From Legionella_A sp963772805 (GTDB lineage: Bacteria; Pseudomonadota; Gammaproteobacteria; Legionellales; Legionellaceae): a stretch of 64,000 bases of DNA. Positions 1 to 8,969 of the stretch are shown piece by piece. The stretch covers positions 248,001 through 312,000 of the forward strand of contig CAVYYU010000005.1 of assembly GCA_963772805.1 (NCBI GenBank), given 5' to 3'. The notes beneath the pieces are model-generated. The model did not search any database and was not told the DNA's origin. It saw only the letters and a program-made list of their open reading frames with translations. Every line of letters begins with the position of its first letter. The first letter of the stretch is position 1. A program made the position numbers and the translations under genes.

Positions 1-2037
1 GTTTGTTCCCTGGCCGCCATGGAAACTTATTATCAAGAGCAGGGTCGTGATTGGGAACGTTATGCCATGGTCAAGGCGCGTTTGCTGGGAGAAAACTGTG
101 ATAATTCGCATTGGTTTAATCGCCTGATCATACCTTTTGTATATCGTCGCTATGTTGATTTTAGTGTGATTGAATCATTGCGCAGCATGAAAGCGATGAT
201 TGAGCGTGAAGTACAATTAAAGCCGATGCTGGATGATATTAAACGAGGGCGGGGTGGGATCCGCGAGGTTGAGTTTATTATTCAGAGTTTTCAATTAATT
301 CGCGGCGGAAGACTGCCCCTTATTCAGCATCAAAACGCAATGGCGGCTCTAGGCGCATTGAAACATGAAAAATTGTTAGCCCACACGACAGCATTACAAC
401 AAGCCTATTTATTTTTGCGTAAATTGGAAAACGCACTGCAAACCCAGAATGATCAACAAACGCATTCTCTTCCCACCGATGCAGCTGTTCAAGCGCAGAT
501 AGTGATTGCCATGGGTTGTGAGAGTTGGGACAATTTACTCGTAACGCTGGATCAATATCGACGTATTATCAGCCTTGCTTTTAATGCAGTATTAAGTCAA
601 ACGGATGGTTACGAGGATGAAAAACGCTTATTCACCCATCAACTATCCAGTTTGTGGCAAGGGCATGTTGAAACCAGCATGGCGATTAATCTGCTGGCAA
701 GTCTTGATTATCAACAACCAGAACGATGTTACCAGATGATCCATGCGTTTCGTCATGGTCCACGTTGTCGACGGCTAACACAAGCGGCGCGTATGCGGCT
801 TGACCGTTTTATGGTGCTTTTATTGGGTGAGCTGGTGCAAGTTCCAGAAACGGATGTGGTGTTATTGCAGGTGTTGCGCTTGTTGGAAAATATTGTTGGG
901 CGCAGCGCCTATCTGGCTTTACTCACGGAAAACAAGCCGGTGTTGCAGGAGTTGTTACATTGGTTTGCTCATAGTCCATTTATCACCACCTTATTGGTTG
1001 AGCACCCGTTTTTACTGGAGGTTTTGATTGACCAGCACCAAACCTGGCGACCGCTTACCCGGAAACAATTGCGACTCGTTTTGCAGGCGAAGCTCGCGCA
1101 CGCTGCTGACACAGAGGCGCAAGACGAAATACTGCGTCAGTTTAAGTTAACTTGCTGGTTACTGGCTGCCCGTGCAGAATTATATGGTCAATGCGGCGCT
1201 GTCATGGTCGCACGATTTTTAGCAGATGTAGCTGAGATCGTAATTGTTGAAGTATTTACGCAAGCTTGTCGGCAGTTAGCTAACCGCTATCCCGAGATCA
1301 TGTCTATTAAATCACGCTTTGCTATTGTTGCTTATGGCAAGTTAGGTAGTCGTGAAATGAATTACGACTCAGATTTGGATTTGGTTTTTCTTCATGCGGC
1401 CACGCCAGCAGAGGAGGGCATGGTGATTAGGCTAACTCAAAAAATTTTACACATGTTGACCATACGCTCACAAAGCGGGATTCTTTATGCAGTAGATACA
1501 AGGCTGCGGCCGTCTGGTACTGCAGGCCTTTTGGTCAGTCATGTTGATGCATTTGCTGAGTACCAGTTAACACAGGCCTGGACTTGGGAGCACCAGGCTT
1601 TGGTGCGCGCACGTGTTATTTCTGCAAATAAACAAATTCGTGAACGATTTACTCGTTTAAAATCAGACGTGCTGTTCTTGCCGAGAGACCGAGCTACCTT
1701 GGCTGAAGATGTACGGGCTATGCGTGTCAGAATTAGCAAACACTTGGAGCTGGAGCATATCAAATACGTTCCAGGCGGTTTGCTCGATCTTGAATTTTTG
1801 GTGCAATTTTTGGTGCTTACACATCCGCAGCAGCAGTTCGTGCGTCACACGAACACCCTCTCGCAGTTACGACTGTTATTTAGTGCTAATGTCTTGAGCA
1901 AGACACAGTTTTCCCGGCTAAAACGCGTTTATAACTATTATCATCAATTATTGCATCAGCATTTATTGCAACCATGCCCGCGCGACAGCGACAGTTTCCA
2001 GGCTGAGGTGGTGGCGATTAGTCAGGAGTTTTATTAG
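1..2037 (+). CDS. glnE: GlnE, bifunctional glutamine synthetase adenylyltransferase/deadenylase (5' end off window)
   Basis: GlnE attaches and removes AMP on glutamine synthetase in the nitrogen response. The reading frame is open from base 1, so about 680 C-terminal residues of a protein normally near 950 are present. The left edge falls inside the first nucleotidyltransferase domain: the window opens with SLAAMETYYQEQGRDWERYA, which matches the internal E. coli segment. Next come the helical linker (GGIREVEFIIQ, FLRKLENALQ) and the second, adenylylating nucleotidyltransferase domain with YGKLGSREMNYDSDLDLVF (G-S-x-D-x-D metal site) and TRLRPSGTAGLLVS. The C-terminal helical part has the usual GGLLDLEFLVQ. 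The Met at base 19 is internal, not the start. The stop is followed by about 170 bp with no clear terminator. Identification is secure. Confidence 0.96.
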   Translation, partial: VCSLAAMETYYQEQGRDWERYAMVKARLLGENCDNSHWFNRLIIPFVYRRYVDFSVIESLRSMKAMIEREVQLKPMLDDIKRGRGGIREVEFIIQSFQLIRGGRLPLIQHQNAMAALGALKHEKLLAHTTALQQAYLFLRKLENALQTQNDQQTHSLPTDAAVQAQIVIAMGCESWDNLLVTLDQYRRIISLAFNAVLSQTDGYEDEKRLFTHQLSSLWQGHVETSMAINLLASLDYQQPERCYQMIHAFRHGPRCRRLTQAARMRLDRFMVLLLGELVQVPETDVVLLQVLRLLENIVGRSAYLALLTENKPVLQELLHWFAHSPFITTLLVEHPFLLEVLIDQHQTWRPLTRKQLRLVLQAKLAHAADTEAQDEILRQFKLTCWLLAARAELYGQCGAVMVARFLADVAEIVIVEVFTQACRQLANRYPEIMSIKSRFAIVAYGKLGSREMNYDSDLDLVFLHAATPAEEGMVIRLTQKILHMLTIRSQSGILYAVDTRLRPSGTAGLLVSHVDAFAEYQLTQAWTWEHQALVRARVISANKQIRERFTRLKSDVLFLPRDRATLAEDVRAMRVRISKHLELEHIKYVPGGLLDLEFLVQFLVLTHPQQQFVRHTNTLSQLRLLFSANVLSKTQFSRLKRVYNYYHQLLHQHLLQPCPRDSDSFQAEVVAISQEFY

Positions 2038-2210
2038 CTGGTCTTTAGCCATTTTTCATAATTACAAACCCACTACCAGTTGCAGGACTATACATAAATT
2101 GCCCATCAAGGTATTATTTGAACATTTTTATATTATCAGTTCTCATTAACTGACCTTTATATCAGTTAGTTGCTAAATTAATCCCTTAAGACGAATGGAA
2201 TTTATTAAAA

Positions 2211-5054
2211 ATGCCTAACCTTTCTGATACCATCCACCAAGCCATAACCAAATTAAAAAATGAGTATTTAGTTCTACCTTGGTACAAACGATGGTTTTTC
2301 CCTGGCACATTGGGAAAGGCGCTAGCCTCATACCCTGTAGAAAATTCAACGGCGCAACAGGCGCTAGTGGTTTGCAATGCCTATTTAAATGATGTCTGGC
2401 GTTTGCAACGTTGGTTATTTGATATTCTTAATATCTTTTCCTATGAGCCTTTTGTTTACGAATTAAAATCATTTAATGATATGGGATTGTTAGCAGGGGA
2501 GACTGGTAAAGACAATTTTGATGCTATAGTAAATCACGACGACCTATCATCGCTTTCTAATTTTATTGGGATATTTTCCAATGCGCCATTTTTTGCGAGT
2601 GAGTCAAAACAGGCTACTTTTCTTGCTGTAGTAAAAAATCAAGACATACGTAAGCTTTTCGACGCCGTTTATCACCTCTCACACTATGGGCTATTAGCAG
2701 ATGTTGCGTGTAAGGCTAATTTTGATGCGGTGACAAGCCACCCAGATATAAGGAATCTATTTTTTGTGCTTTGTTCTCTTTCCTCCCTGGGCCTATTAAC
2801 AGGAGAGCGCGGACAGGCTAGCTTTAATGCTGTTGTAAATCACCAAGAACCAAAGTTGCTTATGAACGCTCTTCGCGATCTTTCTTGTGCGACTAAATTA
2901 TCAATAAAAGTAAAACAGATTTATTTTGATGAGGTTGTGAAAAGTACAGATCCCCATAACCTTGTTCACTGCCTTATTATACTTCACACACAAGGATTAC
3001 TAACGGATGATAAATATCTGTTTGATTTTAGTGACAAGGAGGACGACCTAATCATGGCTGCTTACAGAAAGATGCAGGAGAGGGTTCATAAGGTGTACCT
3101 GGCTAATATTAATGCTCTAGTAGCCAACCGATATATAGAATTTTCTTACAGAGCGCTACAAAGATGCAGCGATTCAGGCTTATTGTCCGGAATAAATAAG
3201 CAAGCTAACTATCTTGCTGTGGTGAGCCATCCAGACCAAGGGTATATTGAATATGTTCTTACTATATTACATCGCTCAGGCTTATTAACAATTAAAAACA
3301 AACAGCATAATTTCAATACGGTAGTGACACACCGAGACCGAAATAATTTTTCTTTAATCATGCTCAGAATTGAAGAGTCGGGGTTATTAAAAGAAAAGGA
3401 CGGACAGTTTTATTTTGATACGTTGGCGGGACACCCTAACGCACGTGTGGCTGAAAGAGTCCTAAGCATATTAACACGCGACACACTTGCACGCGACAAA
3501 GTATTAACTGGCGAGTTAGGCCAGGCTTATTTTAAAATGGTGATGAGGCATTCGAGTCCAAAGGGCATGGCTGAGGCGCTAGAAATTCTTAACAGTAACG
3601 ATTTATTAACCAATGAGGAAGGTCAAGTTTTCCTTAAGGTTGTGATGGCGCATGAAGAACCAATGGGACTAGCTCAAGCCTTAAGCGTCACTCATAAGGC
3701 CGGCTTATTAAGAGGCATGTCAGGTGAGGCTAATTATAAGACTGTGGTAGGACACCAAGATCACTATATGTTAGCTATGGCTCTTAATCAACTTCAAGAC
3801 GCGGGATTGTTATCAACAGGATTGGGCCAGCGTAACTTCAATATTGTAATAGGACATCAACACATCAGTGAGTTGGCTAAACTACTTTTAATGCTCGGAG
3901 TTGGCGGCTTATTTACTGGTGAGACAGCACAATCTTATTTTGATGCACTCATAACACACTCCGCTATCTTGGTTAATAATGATATGAGCGTTTTGTGGGG
4001 ACGTGTGACAGGACACCTGATCACAGCGCCGTTATTTGCACGCATAATTGAGATATGCCAGGAAAACCAGGCAGATCTCAGAGCAGGACAATTGGCTGTG
4101 TGGAATTTTATTAATCGTGATGTGTTGGAGGTAGATCATTACACTGAAGAATTCAATCAAGGTCAGAGCACACACACGGCGAGTGTTCATAAATCAGTGT
4201 CTGAGTCGGCAAAAAAATTATTTAATCGTTATAAAAATGAAATTGTAGGCGATAAGTTAGGTGCGAAAATCGAGGAAATTGGAAAGGTGATTAGTCAGAT
4301 GCCAGATGATACTCATGAAATAAAAGCCGCGAAACGTTGTTTGGAATGCATTGTCGCCATCCATTTTTCGTATGCGGATAAGTATTCTGGAGTATCTCTA
4401 CAGCAACTATTGGCACTGAGCTGGGTTGCGATTCACGATAAAGACAATCGAAAAGGAAGCGAGGCTGATGCCGAGTCACAGTTTATTCAAGGGCTTTATG
4501 AAATTCAACGCGGATATAATTTATCAGCGACTGGTGTTGATGATATGGGATCTGATAAGCCAATTTGTGTTAGCGGTACATTTAATAAATTCGTGGAAAA
4601 GTTAAATGGGTTGCACCCAGATGCGGATATTTTGTTTATTACAAAAACGGGTGCCGCAGCCAAGCTTCCTATAGTTGTCAATGAGGAGGCTATGGCTTAT
4701 CTGGAGCAACAAACTCCAAAAGAGATAGCTCAGGCTCTGAGTAAAAAAGAAGAGGTTATTGCCGGCGTATGGAAGCAGATTTTAAGCGCCGTTTCTCAAA
4801 GAATATTTGATGAGTTTGGCTCATTGTTTAATGACAATATAAATTCAGCTGAATTTGTGAGTTTTATCGCAGTTGGCGCAGGTTTATGCTTGAGTCCTAT
4901 AAATTTAAATGTTTTAGAGAAACTCACAGGCTCTATGCCCATTGAGCCGATAGCCGCACAGAGTGGAAATGGGTTCTTTGCGCCAACATCTATTCTCGGA
5001 GCGGGTGAGGCCATACCGCAAAGTACAACACCAGGAATAAACCAAAATCCATAG
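2211..5054 (+). CDS. Large tandem helical-repeat protein of unknown function
   Basis: The protein has 947 residues, no signal peptide and no membrane segment. From about residue 75 to 580 it is built of degenerate units of roughly 36 residues with the pattern L..L...GLLTGE.GQ.NF..VV.H, for example GLLTGERGQASFNAVVNH and GLLRGMSGEANYKTVVGH. At least twelve units can be seen; several have decayed and one break lies near residues 265-320. The pattern predicts paired helices forming a solenoid, a common protein-binding scaffold. The last 360 residues are non-repetitive. I do not recognise a named family; ankyrin- or Sel1-like folds are possible but the signatures do not match. The start has only a weak ribosome site. 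The stop lies six bases before an insertion element. Large repeat proteins of this kind are common among Legionellales effectors, so an effector role is an inference only. Confidence 0.8.
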   Translation: MPNLSDTIHQAITKLKNEYLVLPWYKRWFFPGTLGKALASYPVENSTAQQALVVCNAYLNDVWRLQRWLFDILNIFSYEPFVYELKSFNDMGLLAGETGKDNFDAIVNHDDLSSLSNFIGIFSNAPFFASESKQATFLAVVKNQDIRKLFDAVYHLSHYGLLADVACKANFDAVTSHPDIRNLFFVLCSLSSLGLLTGERGQASFNAVVNHQEPKLLMNALRDLSCATKLSIKVKQIYFDEVVKSTDPHNLVHCLIILHTQGLLTDDKYLFDFSDKEDDLIMAAYRKMQERVHKVYLANINALVANRYIEFSYRALQRCSDSGLLSGINKQANYLAVVSHPDQGYIEYVLTILHRSGLLTIKNKQHNFNTVVTHRDRNNFSLIMLRIEESGLLKEKDGQFYFDTLAGHPNARVAERVLSILTRDTLARDKVLTGELGQAYFKMVMRHSSPKGMAEALEILNSNDLLTNEEGQVFLKVVMAHEEPMGLAQALSVTHKAGLLRGMSGEANYKTVVGHQDHYMLAMALNQLQDAGLLSTGLGQRNFNIVIGHQHISELAKLLLMLGVGGLFTGETAQSYFDALITHSAILVNNDMSVLWGRVTGHLITAPLFARIIEICQENQADLRAGQLAVWNFINRDVLEVDHYTEEFNQGQSTHTASVHKSVSESAKKLFNRYKNEIVGDKLGAKIEEIGKVISQMPDDTHEIKAAKRCLECIVAIHFSYADKYSGVSLQQLLALSWVAIHDKDNRKGSEADAESQFIQGLYEIQRGYNLSATGVDDMGSDKPICVSGTFNKFVEKLNGLHPDADILFITKTGAAAKLPIVVNEEAMAYLEQQTPKEIAQALSKKEEVIAGVWKQILSAVSQRIFDEFGSLFNDNINSAEFVSFIAVGAGLCLSPINLNVLEKLTGSMPIEPIAAQSGNGFFAPTSILGAGEAIPQSTTPGINQNP

Positions 5055-5059
5055 AAGAG

Positions 5060-6396
5060 TCTTTCCAGAATTTTGTGTAAGTAGCCCCTATTAGATTTAC
5101 AGTTCAATGCGCCCTTCGCATTCGATTGTGAATCTATTCATTGCCGCCTTCCAGTTATGAATAGGCATGGTCCATTTCTTGGAAATATTACCGATAGCTA
5201 AAAATAATACCTTAAAAACCGAGTTATCAGAAGGGAAAACCCGTTTATTTTTAATCACCTTACGCAAGGTCATATTCAATGATTCAATAGCGTTGGTGGT
5301 ATAGATAGCCCGTCTTATATCAGCCGGATAGTAAAAAAATGGGGTGATATTTCCCCAGTGATTCAACCATGATTTACTAATTGATGGGTATTTATCATCC
5401 CATTTATCACCAAAGCAGGCCAGTGCTGTTTCCGCGTCATCAACCGTTGGTGCACTATATATTTTACGTAAATCCGCGGCTAATAATTTCCGGTCTTTCC
5501 AGCTGACATATTTCATGGAGTTTCGAACCATATGTACAATGCATAACTGCACCTTGGTATTAGGATATACCGCCTCAATCGCCTCAGGAAAGCCCTTAAG
5601 GCCGTCAACGCAGGCAATAATGATATCTTCAAGCCCGCGATTTTTTAGCTCAGTCAGCACATTAAGCCAAAATTTCGCGCCTTCATTTTGACTCATCCAC
5701 ATGCCCAGTAGTTCCTTTTGACCTTCAGTGTTTACAGCAAGAGCCAAATAAACCGCTTTGTTGATAATTCGCTTATCCTCTCTCACTTTTACAACAATAC
5801 AGTCGAGATACACAATGGGGTAAACGCGCTCAAGTGGGCGTGACTACCATGCTTTTACTTCGCTGATAACAGCATCGGTTACCGTTGAAATGAGCGAGGT
5901 TGATACATCGACACCATACATCTCATCAAGCTGGGCTTTGATATCTGAAACGCTTTGACCGCGGGCATACATTGATAATATTTTGTCATCGAATTCTTCA
6001 AAACGGCGGCTGTGTTTGGGCACAAGCGTTGGCTCAAAGTCGCCGGCTCTATCTCGAGGAATAGATATCTCATGAACACCATTACTTGATTGAATTTTCT
6101 TTTTGCTGTAGCCGTTTCGGCTATTTGAGCCTATTGATTGTTCATGCTTCTCGTAACCAAGATGATCAGTTAGCTCTGCATCAAGACATGCTTGTAACGT
6201 TTTTGATATTAATGAATTTAAGAGACCGTCTTTAGAAAAAAACTCTTCTTTGGTTCTGCAACCAGACGCCAAATCTTTAGCCAGTTGGTCTATATTAATA
6301 CTGTTGCTCATTTTTATTGTTCCTCAGTTTACTTCTGCTTTGAGTTGCAGCAGAGTTTATAATAACTGAGGCTATTTACACAGATTTATGGACAGA
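5060..6396 (-). mobile_element. IS256-family insertion sequence (defective)
   Basis: The element is bounded by imperfect terminal inverted repeats of 27 bp (22 matches) at 5060-5086 and 6370-6396. They share TCTxTCCA at the outer end and TGTGTAAxTAGCC at the inner end. The single transposase gene lies on the minus strand and carries an in-frame amber codon. No 8-bp target duplication was found at the two ends (TAGAAGAG against ACCGGCCA). This suggests that a later deletion or recombination removed one original flank. The left end lies just behind the stop of the repeat-protein gene; the right end cuts a Fic-like gene. Confidence 0.8.
5097..6311 (-). pseudogene. IS256-family transposase, interrupted by one amber codon
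   Basis: Two collinear pieces in the same frame (6311 to 5847, then 5843 to 5097) are separated only by a TAG at 5844-5846. Reading through it gives EVKAW-stop-SRPLERVYPIVYLDCI, where family members have Gln after the Trp, so CAG to TAG is the simplest explanation. The restored protein would be about 404 residues, normal for IS256 transposases. It keeps the DDE aspartates in YLDCIVVKV and ACVDGLKGFPEAI and the downstream NAIESLNMTLRK. The Met after the stop (5813) could restart a fragment but would miss the N-terminal DNA-binding part. The ribosome site GAGGAAC before the first ATG is good. The copy is probably inactive on its own unless the amber codon is suppressed. Confidence 0.88.
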
Positions 6397-6692
6397 ACCG
6401 GCCAGCTTTAACTTTCTATAAAATTTTCGACAGAACCACTGATTGATATTTACCTGCAGAAGGATAAATACCGGCAAGCCATGATTCATGAATATTACAA
6501 ATATCTTCGGCAGTGAATTGATAGTTTTCATTGTACACGCCAATAAGTTCCAACCCGACTCTTTCCAATTCATTTGCTTTCTAGTTGCTCAATGACCTCT
6601 GGTTCTTTTATACCGAGGTTATTTTTTAGAACACTGTCATTGGAGCCAGGTTCATAATCTTCGTCATTTGGTACTTCATAGCGGTTAGTCAT
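6397..6692 (-). pseudogene. Fic-family protein, N-terminal remnant with frameshift, cut by the IS256 element
   Basis: Minus-strand reading from the ATG at 6692 gives MTNRYEVPNDEDYEPGSNDS and a further 20 residues, typical of the N-terminus of Fic/DOC proteins, then hits TGA at 6570-6572. Shifting one base at that point continues the family sequence: ELERVGLELIGVYNENYQF, then FTAEDICNIHESWLAGIYPS and AGKYQSVVLSK, matching the Fic core pattern of an IHxxWL-x-xIYxxAG block. The catalytic HPFxxGNGR segment is absent because the insertion element begins here. In living relatives Fic proteins AMPylate target proteins or act as toxins. The gene lay directly behind rimO in the same direction. It is clearly non-functional here: frameshifted and truncated. 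Confidence 0.75.
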
Positions 6693-6734
6693 TCAATGCC
6701 CATCTCAGGATAGCGCAGCACTTCAGGAAATGCT

Positions 6735-8048
6735 TTACGCTTCTATAAAATTCCCATACAAATCATAATCATCGCTATCCGTTATCGTCACATCCACGCG
6801 GGTTCCAATTTTAACGTCAGGATTGGGCGGCAGATAAACTAAACCATCGATTTCCGGCGCATCACTCATGCTGCGAGCGACGATTTGCTCATCGCTTATT
6901 GCGTCAATCAATACACTCTGTATAGACCCAATTTTCGCCTGCAATTTATCACGGCTGATTTCAGCTTGAACCTGCATGAAGCGGTGATAGCGTTCTTCTT
7001 TGATGTCTTCTGGTACAGGATCAGCTAATTCGTTCGCCTTGGCGCCATCCACAGGAGAATATTTGAAACAGCCGACGCGGTCGAGTTTGGCGGCTTGCAG
7101 GAAGGTTAGCAGTTCCTCAAATTCCTCTTCTGTTTCACCAGGGAAACCGACAATGAATGTTGAGCGTATGGTGATATTAGGACAAATATCACGCCAATGT
7201 GCAATTCGTGCCAGCGTGTTTTCACTGCTGGCTGGACGTTTCATTGCTTTTAATACCCGCGTACTGGCATGCTGCAGCGGAATATCAAGATAGGGCAGGA
7301 TAAGCCCGTCACGCATTAACGGAATAATGTCATCCACATGCGGGTAAGGGTAGACATAATGCAAGCGCACCCAGATACCCAACTCACCCAATTGTTCACA
7401 TAAATCGTAAAAACGGGTGTTGATAGTTTTGCCTTGCCATTCGGCAGGCTCGTAGCGCGTATCGATTCCATAGGCACTGGTATCTTGTGAAATGACCAAT
7501 ATTTCCTGTACGCCGGCATCTTTTAAGCGTTTTGCTTCCGCAAGAACCTGGGTGATGGGATAGCTTTGTAACTTGCCGCGCATCGAGGGGATAATACAAA
7601 ATGTGCATTTTTGATTGCAACCCTCCGATATTTTTAAATAGGCATAGTGGCGAGGCGTGAGTTTAATGCCTTGTGGCGGCACGAGCTGGGTAAAAGGGTC
7701 GGTCGGGGGTGGCAAATGCTGATGCACCGCGCTTACGACTTCTTCATACGCATGAGCGCCGCTAATGTGCAATACATCGGGGCAAGCTTCGCGAATGATA
7801 TCGGCTTTGGCACCTAGGCAGCCTGTCACAATAACTTTCCCATTCTCAGCCATTGCTTCTTTGATAGTATCCAGTGATTCTTTAATTGCCGAGTCAATAA
7901 AACCACAGGTATTAATCACCACAACGCCGGCATCCCGGTAGCTGGATACCAAGTCGTATCCTTGAGCACGCAGTTGCGTAATGATTCGTTCTGAATCAAC
8001 CAATGCCTTGGGACAGCCAAGGCTTACAAAACCCACTTTATGATTCAT
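6735..8048 (-). CDS. rimO: RimO, ribosomal protein S12 methylthiotransferase
   Basis: RimO is a radical-SAM enzyme that adds a methylthio group to the conserved aspartate of ribosomal protein S12. The protein has 437 residues. It begins MNHKVGFVSLGCPKALVDSE with the N-terminal UPF0004 cysteines (GCPKA, NTCGFID, VTGCLGA), followed by the radical-SAM CxxxCxxC site in SEGCNQKCTFCIIPSMRGK and a C-terminal TRAM region ending in DLYGNFIEA. The start at 8048 was chosen because AGGTAA lies in front of it and family alignments begin here; an in-frame upstream Met would add 33 unlike residues. Length and motifs are complete. Confidence 0.96.
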   Translation of the reverse strand: MNHKVGFVSLGCPKALVDSERIITQLRAQGYDLVSSYRDAGVVVINTCGFIDSAIKESLDTIKEAMAENGKVIVTGCLGAKADIIREACPDVLHISGAHAYEEVVSAVHQHLPPPTDPFTQLVPPQGIKLTPRHYAYLKISEGCNQKCTFCIIPSMRGKLQSYPITQVLAEAKRLKDAGVQEILVISQDTSAYGIDTRYEPAEWQGKTINTRFYDLCEQLGELGIWVRLHYVYPYPHVDDIIPLMRDGLILPYLDIPLQHASTRVLKAMKRPASSENTLARIAHWRDICPNITIRSTFIVGFPGETEEEFEELLTFLQAAKLDRVGCFKYSPVDGAKANELADPVPEDIKEERYHRFMQVQAEISRDKLQAKIGSIQSVLIDAISDEQIVARSMSDAPEIDGLVYLPPNPDVKIGTRVDVTITDSDDYDLYGNFIEA

Positions 8049-8219
8049 AGTATTACCTGTAAAAAAAGTGAGCGAATTATACGAGTTTTGTGATGACTTT
8101 GTCCAGAAAGAAGTAGTCAAGCAATTGCTCAAAAGTAATAGTTTCATGTTTTCTGGTATTTTTGGGTTCCTATGATATAAATACAGTGGCTTTTAATTTA
8201 ACTAAACAGGACGTTGACG

Positions 8220-8822
8220 ATGCCTACTATAAAATATGATGAAATGAAAAAAGCGGCTGAAAAATATTTGAATGCCACTTATGGGGATGAAAGAGCATTT
8301 AATCTTATACAAGATGTAGCTTCATCTGATTGCTTTGTTAATTCAAATATACCTAATACGGATACTATGTTTCACTGTGATATTAACGATCTTTATGAAG
8401 CACGATTTGTAAAATACATGGCTAATGTGGTGGCTATATCAGATAGAGAAGTAATCTATGAAAAAAGTGATAATAACAATGCACTGGTATGCAAAATATC
8501 TAATAAACAAAAGCGGTTAGGAAAAGGAGAGAGCGAGGAAAATACGCCAGGAATTTTTGAAATCTCAGCGACGCTCCATCTTTCTTTTAAATGGGAAAAA
8601 GATGAGCTGAAAATATATCAAGTAGATTGTAAGGATTACAAAACAGTCAGAATTGAACTTGAAGAAAAAAATGATCAAAATTCACGATCCGAACATAAGT
8701 CGGAGCTGGATATTGGCAAAGAGGCTAATAACCGCGTGGATAGAAACACATTGTTTTCGCCAGTGCAGAACAATCAAGCAAATAAAAATGAAGCACGACA
8801 ACAGACGGCACCGAAGTGCTAG
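8220..8822 (+). CDS. Conserved-looking orphan protein, 200 residues
   Basis: I do not recognise the family. The protein is soluble, with no signal peptide or membrane segment, and begins MPTIKYDEMKKAAEKYLNAT. The middle (residues about 80-145) alternates hydrophobic and charged positions in a way that suggests a beta-rich domain (IFEISATLHLSFKWEKDELK). The last 50 residues are hydrophilic and rich in Asn, Glu, Lys and Gln and look disordered. The ATG at 8220 was chosen over an in-frame TTG six bases upstream because AGGA lies eight bases before it. The gene is divergent from rimO; TATGATATAAAT about 45 bp upstream could be a promoter -10. A hydrophilic tail of this kind would fit a type IV secretion substrate, but that is inference. 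Confidence 0.65.
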   Translation: MPTIKYDEMKKAAEKYLNATYGDERAFNLIQDVASSDCFVNSNIPNTDTMFHCDINDLYEARFVKYMANVVAISDREVIYEKSDNNNALVCKISNKQKRLGKGESEENTPGIFEISATLHLSFKWEKDELKIYQVDCKDYKTVRIELEEKNDQNSRSEHKSELDIGKEANNRVDRNTLFSPVQNNQANKNEARQQTAPKC

Positions 8823-8861
8823 AATGAGGCAAGAAGCCCAGTACCGATTTGACCGGTTGTT

Positions 8862-8951
8862 GTAGGTTGGCGCTGAGCGGTAGCGAAGCCCAACAAGGGA
8901 GCATTCCGTGCCACGACTGCTGGGCTTCGCTACCGCTCAGCTCCAACCTAC
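8862..8951. repeat. 90-bp near-perfect hairpin repeat between convergent genes
   Basis: Two 34-base arms (8862-8895 and 8918-8951), beginning with GTAGGTTGG and containing GAGCGGTAGCGAAGCCCA, pair with two mismatches around a 22-base loop. It sits between the ends of the orphan gene and dsbD, where it could stop transcription from both sides. Sequences of the type GTAGGTTGG...GCGAAGCCCA are dispersed non-coding repeats in many bacterial genomes, so a mobile REP/MITE-like origin is likely. Confidence 0.85.
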
Positions 8952-8969
8952 TGTTCGAGTAAATAATAA

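Noticed and set aside
2211..5054. Repeat protein as an ankyrin-repeat effector
   Set aside because: The units lack the ankyrin TPLHxA and GADxN signatures and are about 36 rather than 33 residues; left as an unnamed repeat.
4796..5107. 103-codon minus-strand frame opposite the repeat-protein gene
   Set aside because: It is antisense to a well-supported coding region and ends in the insertion element's terminal repeat.
5052..6404. 8-bp target duplication around the IS256 element
   Set aside because: The flanks TAGAAGAG and ACCGGCCA do not match, and shifting the ends by a few bases does not produce a repeat.
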